Below are positions 52,446-62,136 of a DNA stretch of 64,000 nucleotides, one piece after another. The position numbers and the translations under genes were made by a program. The stretch is taken from positions 7,735 to 71,734 of the forward strand of contig CAYVRJ010000011.1 of assembly GCA_964453645.1 (NCBI GenBank), read 5' to 3'. Numbering within the stretch: the stretch's first letter is position 1; every line of letters starts with the position of its first letter. The notes under the pieces were generated by a model. It was not told the DNA's origin and did not search any database. It saw nothing but the letters and a program-made list of their open reading frames with translations. Origin of the DNA: CAYVRJ01 sp964453645. Lineage in GTDB: Bacteria; Bacillota; Clostridia; Christensenellales; JAWKQI01.

Positions 52446-53321
52446 ATGCTTGATTTTAGACATGAGACATTTTTGGCGCTATGCCGCATAGGAAACTACA
52501 CGAAGGCAGCCGAACATCTGCATATTACCCAGCCTGCCGTTTCCCAGCACATCAAGTTTTTAGAAGAACAGTACGGTGGCAAACTGTTTAGCTACGATCA
52601 TAAAACATTAAAGCTGACCCAGCGGGGTAAAAAACTTCAAGACTTTGCGTTGACGGTGAGTGCCGATAGCAAACGGTTATCCCACATGTTAATAAACGAT
52701 AGTGTATCGACTCTTTGTTTTGGTGCAACACTTTCCATCGGTGAATTTATCTTGCCCGAAATTGTTTCAAAGATGATTGAAAAGAATCCAACAATTCAGA
52801 TCACCATGCCCGTTGACAATACGCAAGTGCTGTTAAAAAAGCTGAGAGCTTCGGAGATAGATTTTGCATTTATTGAGGGATATTTCGACAAGACGGAGTA
52901 TGACAGCGTTATGTTTTCAAAGGAAGAGTTTATAACCGTTTGCAGTCCTGCTCATGCATTGGCGAACAAAAAAGCAACGTTTGAAGATATATTTAATGAG
53001 CGCCTCATTTTGCGAGAATTGGGATCGGGTACACGCAATGTATTTGAGCAAATACTGCACCAGTTTAATTTAAACGTTTCAAGTTTTCAAAATATATGTG
53101 AGATTGGCAATATGAGTGCTATCAAACAACTTGTCGCTAGAAACAACGGCATTACTTTTCTGTATCGCGTTGCTGCAAAAGCAGAGCTTGAAAGGGGAGT
53201 TTTAAGTGAAATTCATCTCGAAAAGTTTCCTGTTGTTCGGGAGTTTAGTTTTGTATATTTAAAAAACAGCTTGCACAAAAAAGAATACTTATCGTGGCTT
53301 GAATTTTCTAAAAACATATAG
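52446..53321 (+). CDS. LysR-family transcriptional regulator
   Basis: 291 residues. N-terminal helix-turn-helix (FLALCRIGNYTKAAEHLHITQPAVSQHIKFLEEQYG, read in parts) and a two-lobe effector domain. Divergently transcribed from the YeiH-like exporter with 77 bases between starts, so it probably regulates that gene in response to a sulfur metabolite (inference from YeiE/CysL-type pairs). Confidence 0.9.
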   Translation: MLDFRHETFLALCRIGNYTKAAEHLHITQPAVSQHIKFLEEQYGGKLFSYDHKTLKLTQRGKKLQDFALTVSADSKRLSHMLINDSVSTLCFGATLSIGEFILPEIVSKMIEKNPTIQITMPVDNTQVLLKKLRASEIDFAFIEGYFDKTEYDSVMFSKEEFITVCSPAHALANKKATFEDIFNERLILRELGSGTRNVFEQILHQFNLNVSSFQNICEIGNMSAIKQLVARNNGITFLYRVAAKAELERGVLSEIHLEKFPVVREFSFVYLKNSLHKKEYLSWLEFSKNI

Positions 53322-53487
53322 AAACAAAATAATAGCCGTCTGTTTTTATCTTCTACCCCACCTCTTGTCTGTGTTTTCACTTCTGGCAAGAATTTTCATC
53401 GATCTTTTATAAATTTATAATAAGGCATAGAAAAAACACATTTATAGGATACATTGTATAGACTATAACATATTTGGGGTACTGTAT

Positions 53488-54609
53488 ATGGATAACAATC
53501 AAACAAAGCTCAAAAAGAAACGTGGTGCAAAAGCCCTGCGCTGGAGTTTTCTTGGGGTTATACTGGGTGGAACCATGCTCATCAACTATTTGCACTTGCA
53601 CGGTGGAACCCAATATCCTTCCGTTCATGCGGTGTGCCCGCTGGGCGGGCTGGAGAACCTGTGGGCATGGTTTGCCGGGCAGGCGAACCTGCAAAAACTG
53701 TTTTCGGGCACCATGACCTTGTTCTTCCTGCTCATCCTCTTTGCGTTCCTCTTTGGCAGGGCATTTTGCGGCAACATCTGCCCCTTTGGGTTTGTGCAGG
53801 AACTGTTAGGTAAAATCTCCAAGAAGAAACTACACATCGCTCCTAAGAACGATAGAGTCTTGCGGTATTTCAAATATGTGGTGCTTGCACTTATCACCAT
53901 CATGGCGTGGATCACCGCAACCATTTGGATATCCCCCTACGACCCGTGGACGGCGTTTGCCCACATTTGGTCGGAGGAATTGTTTGCGGAGAATGGCATC
54001 GGGTTTGTCATACTCCTTGTCATAGTGGGACTTTCCATCTTTATCGACCGTTTCTTTTGCAAATACCTATGCCCTGCGGGAGGGGTATACGGCGTCATAT
54101 CCAAGATTAGCCCCACGAAGATTAAGCGGGAACCCTGCTGCGGCTGTGGACAATGCAGTGCGACTTGCCCCATGAATATCGACGTTTGCAGAAAAAATAT
54201 AATTAATTCTGCCGAGTGTATCACCTGCGGGCAGTGTGTAACCGCTTGCCCTTCCAAGAAAGCCGAAGTGAAGATGACGTTCTTTGGCAAAACGGTAAAG
54301 CCCTCTGCATTTGTGTTGATCACGGTGCTCATCTTCTTTGGTAGCATCTTTGTGTTGGATGCCGTGGGGTTGATGCAAGTCACAGTGCCCACCATTGAAA
54401 GTGTTGAACAGACGGGAAATTATATTAAAGTTGCCGATCTTCGGGGCTCTATGAGTATTGAAATGGGTGCCCTATATGTGGGTATGGAACTCTCGGAGTT
54501 TTATACACTGATGGAGATTCCTCCAAGCGTACCCAAAGATACGCTCTTAAAATACGTCTACGAATATGTTCCGGGATATGACTTCCATGCAATCAAGGCA
54601 AATAAATAA
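53488..54609 (+). CDS. NapH/YccM-like membrane 4Fe-4S protein
   Basis: 373 residues. Five to six transmembrane helices; two Cys-x-x-x-Cys-Pro motifs in the membrane part (FCGNICPFGFVQ, FCKYLCPAGGVYG), then two ferredoxin-type clusters (CCGCGQCSATCPMNIDVC, ECITCGQCVTACPSKK) on the cytoplasmic side. A C-terminal small domain follows one more transmembrane segment. Belongs to the electron-transfer proteins that pass electrons across the membrane (quinol or flavoprotein partner unknown). It may serve the sulfur genes or the FMN-binding protein at 22301. Confidence 0.85.
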   Translation: MDNNQTKLKKKRGAKALRWSFLGVILGGTMLINYLHLHGGTQYPSVHAVCPLGGLENLWAWFAGQANLQKLFSGTMTLFFLLILFAFLFGRAFCGNICPFGFVQELLGKISKKKLHIAPKNDRVLRYFKYVVLALITIMAWITATIWISPYDPWTAFAHIWSEELFAENGIGFVILLVIVGLSIFIDRFFCKYLCPAGGVYGVISKISPTKIKREPCCGCGQCSATCPMNIDVCRKNIINSAECITCGQCVTACPSKKAEVKMTFFGKTVKPSAFVLITVLIFFGSIFVLDAVGLMQVTVPTIESVEQTGNYIKVADLRGSMSIEMGALYVGMELSEFYTLMEIPPSVPKDTLLKYVYEYVPGYDFHAIKANK

Positions 54610-54622
54610 AACAAAAAATTAA

Positions 54623-54661
54623 AAAAGAAGCGGCTCAGGGTATCCCTTTACTGCTTCTTTT
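54623..54661. terminator. Bidirectional terminator
   Basis: Stem AAAAGAAGC / GCTTCTTTT with inner GGG/CCC pairing between the convergent Fe-S protein and GH18 genes. Confidence 0.8.
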
Positions 54662-54688
54662 ATGTTGTGGCAAGTATTCGTAAAGCGG

Positions 54689-56557
54689 TTATGCTAAATT
54701 TTTCGTCTCGACGTAACCCACAATGCCGTTGTAATCGATTTGGGTAAAACTGCCCGATGTGCCCAAAACAACCACCGTGGTACCCTTGTTGATATTACCC
54801 AAACTCTTTCCCGATGTGGATGCAGTGGCACGAACGTTCACCTTTGCTGTTGTAACTTTGGTGGCAACTTCCTCTTCTTCGGCCGGGGGTTCGGGTGCCG
54901 GGGGTTCGGAGGGAGTTGGCGGCACCGGAACTTCGGGTTTTTCACTGGTTATGTGCATCGTTTCCACATAACCCACGGTTCCGTTTTCCAACCGCACCTG
55001 ATAAAACGCATTGTTGATGGGTTTGCCGATGGTGGTCAGCTGGGTTCCCCCGTCCAGCACTGCCAAGACGTTGCTCGTTAAGTTTGTCTGCGCCATCACA
55101 TTTGTTGTGGGTGTGTTTGTCGTTATCCAACCGTCCGCTTCCACCATGGGTGCGGGCAGCTTGAGTGCATCGCCCACTTTTAAGGCATCGCTGGCCAAGT
55201 TGTTGATGGCTTTAATTTCGTCCACAGTGCAGCCCACCTGCTGGGAGAGCTGCCAGAGGGTATCTCCGGCTTTCACTGTATAATCAAAATATTGGCTTTC
55301 CTCGGGGGGCACTTCTTCGGGTATGTCTCCGTTGAGCCAAGTGTTATAGTTTTCCCAAATAGAGGCATCTTCTTGCCCCAGCGCCCAAGATCCCGCTCCC
55401 TTTAAGTCGTATTTTTGCACCAGCTTCAGCTTGGCCTCCAGGGACTGATCGTTTTCAAACCAAATGACATACTTACCCGGCTGGAGCGTTTTACCGCTGA
55501 TGGTATGCAACTTGTCCCCCTCCTTCACCTCAAACTCCGCCTTGGGGGACTGGGTTGCTTCGTCATAGGTGACTTTGGCGTTGTAATCCTGAACCATGCT
55601 GTTCACGGTCTTAATGGGCACACCTTTACCCACAAAGCTGGTGTCGTGTTGGCTCCATATGCGGCCAAACATGGGAAGTCCCACCACCACTTTATCGGCG
55701 GATGTGTTGGACAGTGCGTGTTGAATGGATTTTTCCACAAACCCAATGCTAGCCACGGGGCCTGCCGGGCCTCCCTCGTAGTGCTCGTCATAGGTCATGA
55801 GCATGAGGTAATCCGAGGTATCTCCCAGTGCTGCATAATCGTATGAGCCGTGCCAGCCCACCTGCCAGTTGTTGGGGTTTGCTGCAACGGCAACGGAAAC
55901 TTCCTTTTCTGCCGTAATCTTTTGCCTGAGCAGCCGAACGAGCTCGGTATACTGATCCTTTTGTTTGTCCGTCACATTTTCGATATCCACGTTCACGCCG
56001 TCTAAGTTGTATAACTCTACATAATCCGCAATTTGTGTGGACAGTTTTTCAACGTCTTGCAGGGCAATAATACCCGCATTGCGATCCCAGTGGTTGCTCA
56101 GAAAGGGCACAACCTTAATGTTGCTTGCGTGCATCCGCTCCACAAAGTCTTTACTCACGGGATTTAATTTTAAACTTCCGTCGGCGATAATATCAAAGTA
56201 ACTGGGAGAAACCGTTTGCAGGGAATTGTTTGTGCGCTCCACGTAATCGATTTGCTGGGCGACGGTTCCGCCGTATAGATACGCCATGCTATATCTGGGC
56301 GTACCCGCCGCAAAAACCGACATAAACGCATTCACGGGAATGAGGGCAATGACTAATCCAGCAGCCACAATGCGCACGGCGTTCACCCGAATGTTCTTGC
56401 CGTTTCGCTTTAAAAAATCCCCAACAGCTTTGTAGCCATTGGACATGGTCTCTTTGGTGAAGAAATCCTTTGCAAATTCGGTATCAAATTTATTGTAGAA
56501 GACGACAACGTCATAGGTGCCATCCCCATTGGAAACAAGCTTCATTGAATTCAACAT
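54689..56557 (-). CDS. Membrane-anchored GH18 hydrolase with LysM and SH3 domains
   Basis: 622 residues. A short cytoplasmic domain (1-60), a transmembrane anchor (60-84), a GH18 domain (about 88-410) with catalytic DGVNVDIE (Glu193), a LysM domain (about 423-470, DYTVKAGDTLWQLSQQVG), then two bacterial SH3 domains (about 485-530 and 570-622) separated by a Pro/Glu linker. GH18-LysM proteins are spore-cortex or spore-coat N-acetylglucosaminidases (YaaH type). Here the membrane anchor and SH3 domains suggest action on the cell wall. ATG 56557 behind GGAG. Confidence 0.88.
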   Translation of the reverse strand: MLNSMKLVSNGDGTYDVVVFYNKFDTEFAKDFFTKETMSNGYKAVGDFLKRNGKNIRVNAVRIVAAGLVIALIPVNAFMSVFAAGTPRYSMAYLYGGTVAQQIDYVERTNNSLQTVSPSYFDIIADGSLKLNPVSKDFVERMHASNIKVVPFLSNHWDRNAGIIALQDVEKLSTQIADYVELYNLDGVNVDIENVTDKQKDQYTELVRLLRQKITAEKEVSVAVAANPNNWQVGWHGSYDYAALGDTSDYLMLMTYDEHYEGGPAGPVASIGFVEKSIQHALSNTSADKVVVGLPMFGRIWSQHDTSFVGKGVPIKTVNSMVQDYNAKVTYDEATQSPKAEFEVKEGDKLHTISGKTLQPGKYVIWFENDQSLEAKLKLVQKYDLKGAGSWALGQEDASIWENYNTWLNGDIPEEVPPEESQYFDYTVKAGDTLWQLSQQVGCTVDEIKAINNLASDALKVGDALKLPAPMVEADGWITTNTPTTNVMAQTNLTSNVLAVLDGGTQLTTIGKPINNAFYQVRLENGTVGYVETMHITSEKPEVPVPPTPSEPPAPEPPAEEEEVATKVTTAKVNVRATASTSGKSLGNINKGTTVVVLGTSGSFTQIDYNGIVGYVETKNLA

Positions 56558-56598
56558 ATGCAACTCCTACTTTTTTTGTTAGTGTTTTCGGAGTTTTT

Positions 56599-57237
56599 TC
56601 ATTTCATACAATTATTAGTAAAATAAATGGAAAAAGAACAGATGAACAGGTGCATGAGCAAAATATAAATCTTTTGCACCAAACCCAGTATGGGACTATC
56701 AACCAAAATGAGTATGGCAGTTGCCAAGCTGGTTGCCGCTAAAACCACAGTCACCATGAGAAGATATTTGCCAAAAGTTCGGTGTGTTGGTTTTTTCAGG
56801 AACCCTCTTGTGATGATGATAAAGGACAAAATGTATAGCATCACAATGAGGACGGTGACCAACATATGAGCAATATTTGACGGCGTAAACCTTGCTCTGT
56901 CCCCTTCGTATCGAAAGTATTCTAGTCCAAATTTTGATAGCAATCCACAGGCCAACAGGATATACGCACCCATACGCATATGCTTGTTTTTTTGGCAGTA
57001 CAATAGGGCAATACAAAATATAAAATAAATGACGTAATAGACATTTAAAATGGTTTGCAGCAATTCAGCGTTTGGCTCCCCCACTGCCGTCAACTGGCTG
57101 ACAGTATTGGAGAGTTGGCTGTACCCGGGGTTGATCATACCGCCAAAGATCACAAAAAATTGATAGGCGATGGAACTGCCAATACCAAATATCAGGACGG
57201 GATTAAATATTTTGTTTCTTGAACGGGTCAAACACAT
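56599..57237 (-). CDS. DUF998 family membrane protein
   Basis: 212 residues, six transmembrane helices. YSQLSNTVSQLTAVGEPNAE in the first loop is the DUF998 signature. Function unknown. It starts inside the stop of the DUF3788 gene (TGATG), so the two are translationally coupled. Confidence 0.8.
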   Translation of the reverse strand: MCLTRSRNKIFNPVLIFGIGSSIAYQFFVIFGGMINPGYSQLSNTVSQLTAVGEPNAELLQTILNVYYVIYFIFCIALLYCQKNKHMRMGAYILLACGLLSKFGLEYFRYEGDRARFTPSNIAHMLVTVLIVMLYILSFIIITRGFLKKPTHRTFGKYLLMVTVVLAATSLATAILILVDSPILGLVQKIYILLMHLFICSFSIYFTNNCMK

Positions 57238-57659
57238 CACTTCTTATGAATGCGGGTGGCGATGAGTTTTTTAACGTCTCCTAAAACATCGTCGTTTGTC
57301 ACTGGAATCATCAGCCACCGGGCGCCGTTGAGGGGCTGCACATTGTTATACATATCTTGGGTGTACTGGGTGCAGGTGGGAAGCAGCAGTTCCGCTTCGG
57401 TGGCCTCTTTTGCCCCAATGGTCACAAGGCAAGTAAACGCCCCCTTGTCCGGATAGAGCACGCACAGGGAGCGACCGCTCTTTTTATATTTAACATTCCA
57501 TCCCGGGGCAGCCGAACAACAACTGTATTCGATTTTTGGTTCTATGGTATAGGTATTTTGCATATATTCGTTGAATGCATCCCAATAGGGTGTGCCCACA
57601 TAATCGGCAACCTGCTGGGGGGTGGGTTGTGTATCCTTTGAAAAGAGTTCCTTCCACAT
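57237..57659 (-). CDS. DUF3788 family protein
   Basis: 140 residues with YSCCSAAPGWNVKYKKSGRSLCVLYPDKGAF (read in parts) and TCTQYTQDMYNNVQPLNGARWLMI, the DUF3788 pattern. Cytoplasmic, YdhG/SRPBCC-like in feel; function unknown. Operon with the DUF998 gene downstream, and 83 bases after the WYL regulator stop, so the three may be cotranscribed. Confidence 0.8.
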   Translation of the reverse strand: MWKELFSKDTQPTPQQVADYVGTPYWDAFNEYMQNTYTIEPKIEYSCCSAAPGWNVKYKKSGRSLCVLYPDKGAFTCLVTIGAKEATEAELLLPTCTQYTQDMYNNVQPLNGARWLMIPVTNDDVLGDVKKLIATRIHKK

Positions 57660-57741
57660 CCTTTGTCTCCTTTATCCTCTCCAAAATTAACTGGGCTTGA
57701 GTATCTATTTAGTATAACAGCAAAGAGATGACACCTGTGCG

Positions 57742-58644
57742 TCATGTTCCTGAATATTTTTTTGCTGCCTCACACAGCCTTTCTTCAATGATTTTCCTGA
57801 TACTGGCTGGCGCCAACACCTCTGCGTGGGGACCATAGGACAGTATATATCCATATCCCCACTCATCATCTGGGATAATGGCCTCCACTGTAAAACTGCC
57901 GTCCTCGTTTTGAGTCACTTGCTTTGTCTCAAACTCATTCCAAATGCGGGGGGCCATCTCCTCCTCCATTCTCATGATGACCGTACGAAAATTTTCGGCT
58001 GTAAAACTTTCGGCAATTTTGCGCAGGGGACGGCGTTCAAACCCCTGCTGGATCATCTGAGGGTTTTTAATGCGGCTGAGTTTAAAGGTGCGGTAATCGT
58101 TTCGCTCCCGGCAAAAGGCCGAAAGGTACCACGCCTTTTCCTTAAACACGATTTGCAGTGGTTCCACTGTGCGGCAACTCTTCTCCCCCCAAAAGCTAAA
58201 GTAGTCAAACAATAAAAGCCTTTGGGAAAGAATTGCTTCTTTGAGCAGGGAAAACTTTGCCCGCTCATCCTCGCCGCTCTCCCAGGGAGAAAAGTCGATG
58301 TCGATCCAGCTTGCTGTCTTATGATCAAAGAGTGCTGCTAACTTTTTAAGCACCGGCTCCACATCCGGCACGCTGACGGCGTGAAGGCCTTGCAGTGCGG
58401 ACAGGATATCACTTTGCTCCTTGTGGGTCAACAGGGACTTATTTAATACAAATCCCTCCATCAGCCGAATCCCTCCGCCCTTACCCTGGACGGTGTAGAT
58501 GGGTATCCCAGCCATAGCCAGGGTTTCGATGTCCCGCAAAATGGTTCTCACCGATACCTCAAAGCGTTCCGCCAATTCCTTTGCCGTGGTGTTATTTTTA
58601 CTCATTAAAAGATACACGATCTCAAAAAGCCGATTGATTTGCAT
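57742..58644 (-). CDS. WYL-domain transcriptional regulator (YafY/DeoR-like)
   Basis: 300 residues. N-terminal HTH_11 (MQINRLFEIVYLLMSKN, then TAKELAERFEVSVRTILRDIETLAMAG) and a C-terminal WYL domain, with AWYLSAFCRERNDYRTFKLSRI containing the Trp-Tyr-Leu core; final WCX-like region. These regulators often sense small ligands or nucleic acids. Upstream of DUF3788 and DUF998 genes, its likely targets. Confidence 0.9.
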   Translation of the reverse strand: MQINRLFEIVYLLMSKNNTTAKELAERFEVSVRTILRDIETLAMAGIPIYTVQGKGGGIRLMEGFVLNKSLLTHKEQSDILSALQGLHAVSVPDVEPVLKKLAALFDHKTASWIDIDFSPWESGEDERAKFSLLKEAILSQRLLLFDYFSFWGEKSCRTVEPLQIVFKEKAWYLSAFCRERNDYRTFKLSRIKNPQMIQQGFERRPLRKIAESFTAENFRTVIMRMEEEMAPRIWNEFETKQVTQNEDGSFTVEAIIPDDEWGYGYILSYGPHAEVLAPASIRKIIEERLCEAAKKYSGT

Positions 58645-58834
58645 ACTCGTACCTCTAAAGCATAGTATAACCTTAAAAACACGGAATTGCTAAATATTTT
58701 ATAATGAATTTGAAAATTATTTAAAAGGAATGTTGTGCATGAAAATTGCAGTTCATTTGGCCGTCTATGTCTCATATATATAAAAAGTGCGTGGCTTGTA
58801 TCAGCACAAGGGTGGTTTATAAGGAGTTTTATTC

Positions 58835-60250
58835 ATGCCAGTTTTTCAGTCCAATATCACTGCAAACAATGTTGCAAACCTGACGATCTCATGGGAATTC
58901 AAAACCCGCTCCTATGTGACCGCACAACCTTTGGTTGCGGGCGATCGCGTATTTGTATCCGACTGGGCAGGTTATATATACTGCCTCCAAACAAAAACTG
59001 GTGCGCTGCTCTACGAGCGCAGGTTGTATACCCCACCGGAACCAAACCCGGTGCTCAGAAATATACCCATTCTCAGCAAATTCTTGGGAGAACCCTTGCC
59101 ATACTTTTGGTATGGGTTTGCGGGAACGGGTTGCTTGAGCGACGGTGTTTGGTATTTAGCCAGCGTGGGGGGGAAAAAAGGTGGTATGTTTTCCAACGGC
59201 CAGGCCGGTAGGCTCTATGCCGTAGACATGGAAAAGGGCACTGTGTTGTGGAGCAAGGCACTGTCTTTGCAGCCCTATGCGGGCAGCTTAGCAGTTCCCA
59301 CATTTGATGCACAGTGGGTCTATGCGGCAACCTGTTCCATCGATGAAACGGCCAGTCTTGTCTATAAACTTTTTTTAAAACCCTTTCAAGCGCAGTGTAC
59401 GGGCACAGTGTTTGCCTTTGACAAAAAAACTGGGCAACTGATTTGGAGTAAGAAGACCACAGAACTAGATAAAACCGATGTTGCAAACAGCAATGGCGTT
59501 GGGGTTTGGGGCGGTTTGGCACTGGATCCCTCGGGCGAGAACCTGTTGTTTGGAACGGGAAACACCTATGAAAAGCCGGTATCTAAAGCATCGGATTCCA
59601 TCATCTCCGTGAAGGCCAAGGACGGCACCCTCAACTGGATGTATCAGGCGATATCCAATGACGCTTGGCTGCCCACAAAAGTGGAAGGCCCGGACTTTGA
59701 CTTTGGAACCACTCCCCTGCTGTTTCCCTGTTCCCGTGCTGCCGAGGGTTTAGCAGCCGGTGCTGGAAACAAAAATGGAACGTTTTATACGGTGGATGCA
59801 AAGACGGGAGTTCTTCTTTGGAAAACCTTTTGCCACAAAGATTCTAAGCCCGATGACGGCATTCGCTCCAATGCCACGTATCTCAACGGAAAGCTGTATA
59901 TGTGGAGCAAAAATCAAACACCCAAAAATACCATGTCTGTGTTTTGCTTAGATGCCAACACCGGTGAAATCCTTTGGTGCGAAAACAAAGAGGGAACCAA
60001 CTCCATGACGACCGGGGCACTCACCAACGACATATACATCCTTGGCAGCTATTCGGGTCAACTCTTTGCCCTGAACATTCTTACGGGAGAACAGGTGTGG
60101 TCTCTCAATTTGGGCAAATGCTCCATTGGTTCCAACATCACGGTTTATGATGATGCCATCTATTTGGGTACCGGGGTTCCGGAGTTTTACGGCGGGTATG
60201 CCAAGCGGCACAGTGTCTTTAAAATCAGTTCGTACACGAATCCAAAATAA
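58835..60250 (+). CDS. PQQ-like beta-propeller repeat protein
   Basis: 471 residues with repeated blades of the type GRVFVSDWAGYIYCLQTKTGALLYE, VFAFDKKTGQLIWSK and YTVDAKTGVLLWKTF, as in the PQQ-dependent dehydrogenase/BamB propeller superfamily. There is no signal peptide and no catalytic Asp/Cys-Cys site that I recognise, so a binding scaffold is more likely than a dehydrogenase. ATG 58835 follows AAGGAG. Monocistronic; its 3' end abuts the RelE remnant. Confidence 0.8.
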   Translation: MPVFQSNITANNVANLTISWEFKTRSYVTAQPLVAGDRVFVSDWAGYIYCLQTKTGALLYERRLYTPPEPNPVLRNIPILSKFLGEPLPYFWYGFAGTGCLSDGVWYLASVGGKKGGMFSNGQAGRLYAVDMEKGTVLWSKALSLQPYAGSLAVPTFDAQWVYAATCSIDETASLVYKLFLKPFQAQCTGTVFAFDKKTGQLIWSKKTTELDKTDVANSNGVGVWGGLALDPSGENLLFGTGNTYEKPVSKASDSIISVKAKDGTLNWMYQAISNDAWLPTKVEGPDFDFGTTPLLFPCSRAAEGLAAGAGNKNGTFYTVDAKTGVLLWKTFCHKDSKPDDGIRSNATYLNGKLYMWSKNQTPKNTMSVFCLDANTGEILWCENKEGTNSMTTGALTNDIYILGSYSGQLFALNILTGEQVWSLNLGKCSIGSNITVYDDAIYLGTGVPEFYGGYAKRHSVFKISSYTNPK

Positions 60251-60325
60251 ACTTTTTCGTATGCTCTGTGGTTGCGCATCTAAATATCTTTCTGCTGCTT
60301 TTTTAAACAGAATTGTATAATTCAC
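60245..60325 (-). pseudogene. Truncated RelE-family toxin
   Basis: From GTG 60325 the sequence reads MNYTILFKKAAERYLDAQPQ then SIRKSLF, the start of RelE/ParE-type toxins, but the rest of the 85-95 residues is missing: the frame passes into antisense of the beta-propeller gene. The GTG overlaps the antitoxin stop (GTGA), the classic operon form. Toxin core residues are absent, so it should be inactive. Confidence 0.65.
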
Positions 60326-60534
60326 AGATCAATACCATATCTTGAGGATAGTTCTTCCAAAGAAACGGTATACTCACTGGTGTCCATATCCGCTCTCATA
60401 GCAAGCTCATAATCGAAATCGTCTAACGGAGTGGGGTTAGACGAAATATATTTTAAAAATTCAATCACACCAGGTAATTTTTCGTCCGGCAGACTATTGA
60501 TAATCTCGCAGGCTTTTGCTTGATACTCAGTCAT
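60322..60534 (-). CDS. Orphan antitoxin of a RelE-type pair
   Basis: 70 residues: MTEYQAKACEIINSLPDEKLPGV, then an acidic linker and SLEELSSRYGIDL, like the DUF2281/RelB-type antitoxins of Bacillota. Intact, with AGGAG at the ribosome site. It remains although its toxin is truncated. Confidence 0.65.
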   Translation of the reverse strand: MTEYQAKACEIINSLPDEKLPGVIEFLKYISSNPTPLDDFDYELAMRADMDTSEYTVSLEELSSRYGIDL

Positions 60535-60716
60535 AGCAAACTCTCCTTTTTTGATACTATACTACAGTTTTTCCCACAGTGTCAATTCCAAACTTTTCTT
60601 TCACCATACATATATTCTATCACAATTTGTGGATGCACACTTTTGTTAACAACTTTGCCGTCATAAAATGATAGTATGAATTGTCTAATGTACAGCAAGT
60701 AAAAGGGAATATACTT

Positions 60717-60827
60717 ATGAAAACTTTTGTTTTGGTACTTTTAATACTCTTCAGTTGTTTATCCTACACTCCAACTATTATGCCAACTACATCGCCCGTT
60801 CAGTTCATCCTGATGAACCATCTTTAA
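60717..60827 (+). CDS. Possible small secreted peptide
   Basis: 36 residues starting MKTFVLVLLILFSCLSYTP, signal-peptide-like with a Cys at position 14, followed by a Thr/Pro-rich tail. AGGGA lies eight bases upstream of the ATG. The last 23 bases overlap the convergent aldo/keto reductase gene. No homologue that I know; may be chance. Confidence 0.3.
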   Translation: MKTFVLVLLILFSCLSYTPTIMPTTSPVQFILMNHL

Positions 60828-62034
60828 ACTTTTTTCCGCCAAAAACCCGTGCAATGGATGCCATTGTCTTCACTCCCGAACCCTCCAAATCCTTTTGAAC
60901 CAACTTGAACGATTCACGTATCTGTACGCCTTGTGGACACTTCTTTTCGCATATTCCGCAGTTTTTGCAGCCATTCGTCCAGTGGGATTTGCCATCTTCG
61001 GTGCGGATGCCAGCGTTTATCATATGATTCATTTTGGGCATAAACTTTGAAAACGTGTGATAATCATTTAATGTCTTAAACGCTCCGGGAATATCAATCC
61101 CAGCCGGGCAAGGCATACAATAACCGCACCCCGTACAGCCCACCTTCATTAAGTAGCTCTTTCTAACCTGATCGATCATGACCAAATCGCTTTGAGTTAG
61201 ATTACCCGGCAAAGCCTCGCAAGCCACCCGAATATTTTCTTTAATGTTCTCCTCCGTGTTCATGCCGGAAAGAACCACCGTGACCGCCGGATGATTCCAC
61301 ACCCAGCGAAGTGCCCATTCTGCCGGACTTCTCTTAACAGGCGCATTGTCATACAGCTTTTGTGCCTCGGGTGGTATTTTACCCACAAGGGAACCACCCC
61401 GCAACGGCTCCATAACGATGATACCCAACCCCTTGCTATGGGCATATTCTAAACCCGAAATGCCCGCTTGAAAGTTTTCATCCACAATATTGTATTGAAT
61501 CTGCACAAACTCCCAATCGTAACCGTCGACAATGGTGATGAAATCCTCTTTGGAACCGTGGAAGGAAAACCCCATATGGCGCACTTTGCCTTGTTTTCTG
61601 ATTTGATCCATGAAATCAGTAACGCCCAGCGAAAGCATCTTTTTCCACAAATCTCCGTTCAAACTATGGAGCAAATAGTAATCAATCGTATCCACTTGCA
61701 GTTTTGCCAACTGTTTTTCAAAGATTTCATGAAAACTCTCTTTTTTACGGATGGCCATGCAGGGCAACTTTGTGGCAATGTTGACTTTTTCCCGATAGCC
61801 ATCTTTGAGCACATATTGCCCCAAGAAACTCTCGGATGCACCCAAATGATAAATGTATGCCGTGTCAAGATAGTTTACACCGTTGTCAATGGCCAAACGA
61901 ATTTGCCGCAACGCTTCTTCATTGTCGATCTTTGAAACCATCGAACTCTTGCCGCTTCGGGAGGGAAGCCGCATGCACCCAAACCCAAGCGCAGATAACT
62001 TTTCATCGGAATTTGGCATTGTTCTGTATTGCAT
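60805..62034 (-). CDS. Aldo/keto reductase with C-terminal 4Fe-4S ferredoxin domain
   Basis: 409 residues. TIM-barrel aldo/keto reductase (residues 1-300) with the catalytic Asp/Tyr/Lys region GVNYLDTAYIYHLGASE and NIATKLP; then a ferredoxin-like part with CTGCGYCMPCPAGI and CKNCGICEKKCPQGV. This fused form is common in Clostridia and probably takes electrons from ferredoxin or reduces an unknown carbonyl. ATG 62034 has AGGAG seven bases upstream; an earlier in-frame ATG overlaps that site. Monocistronic. Confidence 0.88.
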   Translation of the reverse strand: MQYRTMPNSDEKLSALGFGCMRLPSRSGKSSMVSKIDNEEALRQIRLAIDNGVNYLDTAYIYHLGASESFLGQYVLKDGYREKVNIATKLPCMAIRKKESFHEIFEKQLAKLQVDTIDYYLLHSLNGDLWKKMLSLGVTDFMDQIRKQGKVRHMGFSFHGSKEDFITIVDGYDWEFVQIQYNIVDENFQAGISGLEYAHSKGLGIIVMEPLRGGSLVGKIPPEAQKLYDNAPVKRSPAEWALRWVWNHPAVTVVLSGMNTEENIKENIRVACEALPGNLTQSDLVMIDQVRKSYLMKVGCTGCGYCMPCPAGIDIPGAFKTLNDYHTFSKFMPKMNHMINAGIRTEDGKSHWTNGCKNCGICEKKCPQGVQIRESFKLVQKDLEGSGVKTMASIARVFGGKKFKDGSSG

Positions 62035-62136
62035 ATTCTCACTCCTCATTCTATTGCAGGCGTATTCTCATGTTTAATGTTCATTGTGTGCTTCAATTTA
62101 GAGTTGCGAACCACTTTTTTTATATTCAAGCGCTGC

